Source of the DNA: Candidatus Cloacimonadota bacterium
GTDB lineage: Bacteria > Cloacimonadota > Cloacimonadia > JGIOTU-2
Assembly (NCBI GenBank): GCA_021160355.1
Contig: JAGHCS010000231.1
Span: 1 to 14,229, forward strand
DNA length: 14,229 nucleotides
Direction of reading: 5' to 3'
The notes under the pieces are model-generated. The model was not told where the DNA came from. It did not search any database and saw nothing but the letters and a program-made list of their open reading frames with translations. Shown here in pieces: positions 14,181-14,229 of this stretch; within the stretch, counting starts at the first letter, position 1; every line of letters starts with the position of its first letter. Position numbers and translations under genes: made by a program.

Positions 14181-14229
14181 GTATCCTCCGAAAATTATAA
14201 CTTTATATTAATAGGACGCAGACCCACGC

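Noticed and set aside
14194..14199. Perfect TATAAT (minus strand) before the outer-membrane protein gene as its promoter
   Set aside because: Transcription would start inside or next to the ribosome-binding site and no -35 box is present at 16-18 bases; the true promoter is probably beyond the window.

Overview
The window looks like chromosome from a Gram-negative bacterium with an outer membrane. It encodes two proteins that look like outer-membrane beta-barrels with a C-terminal Phe, a lipobox lipoprotein, an exported 5'-nucleotidase and clear Shine-Dalgarno sites. The gene mix (PorV/FadL-like barrel, phosphate butyryltransferase, CBS-less GuaC-type enzyme, soluble M48 protease with a TerB-like tail) fits the FCB/Cloacimonadota-like part of the tree. 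That placement is inference only; no rRNA or marker gene is present.

Layout: positions 1-4833 carry plus-strand genes with long spacers: a lipoprotein (256-960), a lysine 6-dehydrogenase/saccharopine dehydrogenase-like enzyme (1281-2423), and an alpha/beta hydrolase (2930-4213) whose stop overlaps the start of a six-helix membrane protein (4213-4833). The spacers here hold most of the odd structure: two good promoters, a leader hairpin, an operator-like dyad, a decayed antisense coding fragment, a folded element downstream of the dehydrogenase, and a 15-codon reading frame that looks like the amputated N-terminus of a flavodoxin-type protein. This half has the feel of an accessory or rearranged segment.

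Positions 4879-14180 are all minus strand and tightly packed. Read in transcription order they form three groups: (a) outer-membrane protein then 5'-nucleotidase (14180-11177); (b) M48-TerB protein then a small outer-membrane/secreted beta protein (11116-9132), the first gene having its ribosome-binding site inside a hairpin; (c) alpha/beta hydrolase, phosphate butyryltransferase, GMP reductase-type enzyme, RlmH (8972-5343), with gaps of 3-13 bases, ended by a strong intrinsic terminator at 5298-5330; cytidine deaminase (5265-4879) lies just past that terminator. Group (c) and cdd share a nucleotide/ribosome housekeeping flavour (GMP salvage, 23S rRNA methylation, pyrimidine salvage), and UshA-type 5'-nucleotidase would supply nucleosides from outside, so purine and pyrimidine salvage is a loose theme.

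I see no CRISPR array, tRNA, rRNA, intact insertion sequence, phage gene or recognised defence system. No clearly new system is evident. The best leads are the flavodoxin remnant, the promoter-dyad before the dehydrogenase, the ribosome-site hairpin before the M48-TerB gene, the M48-TerB fusion itself, and the decayed fragment at 961-1139.
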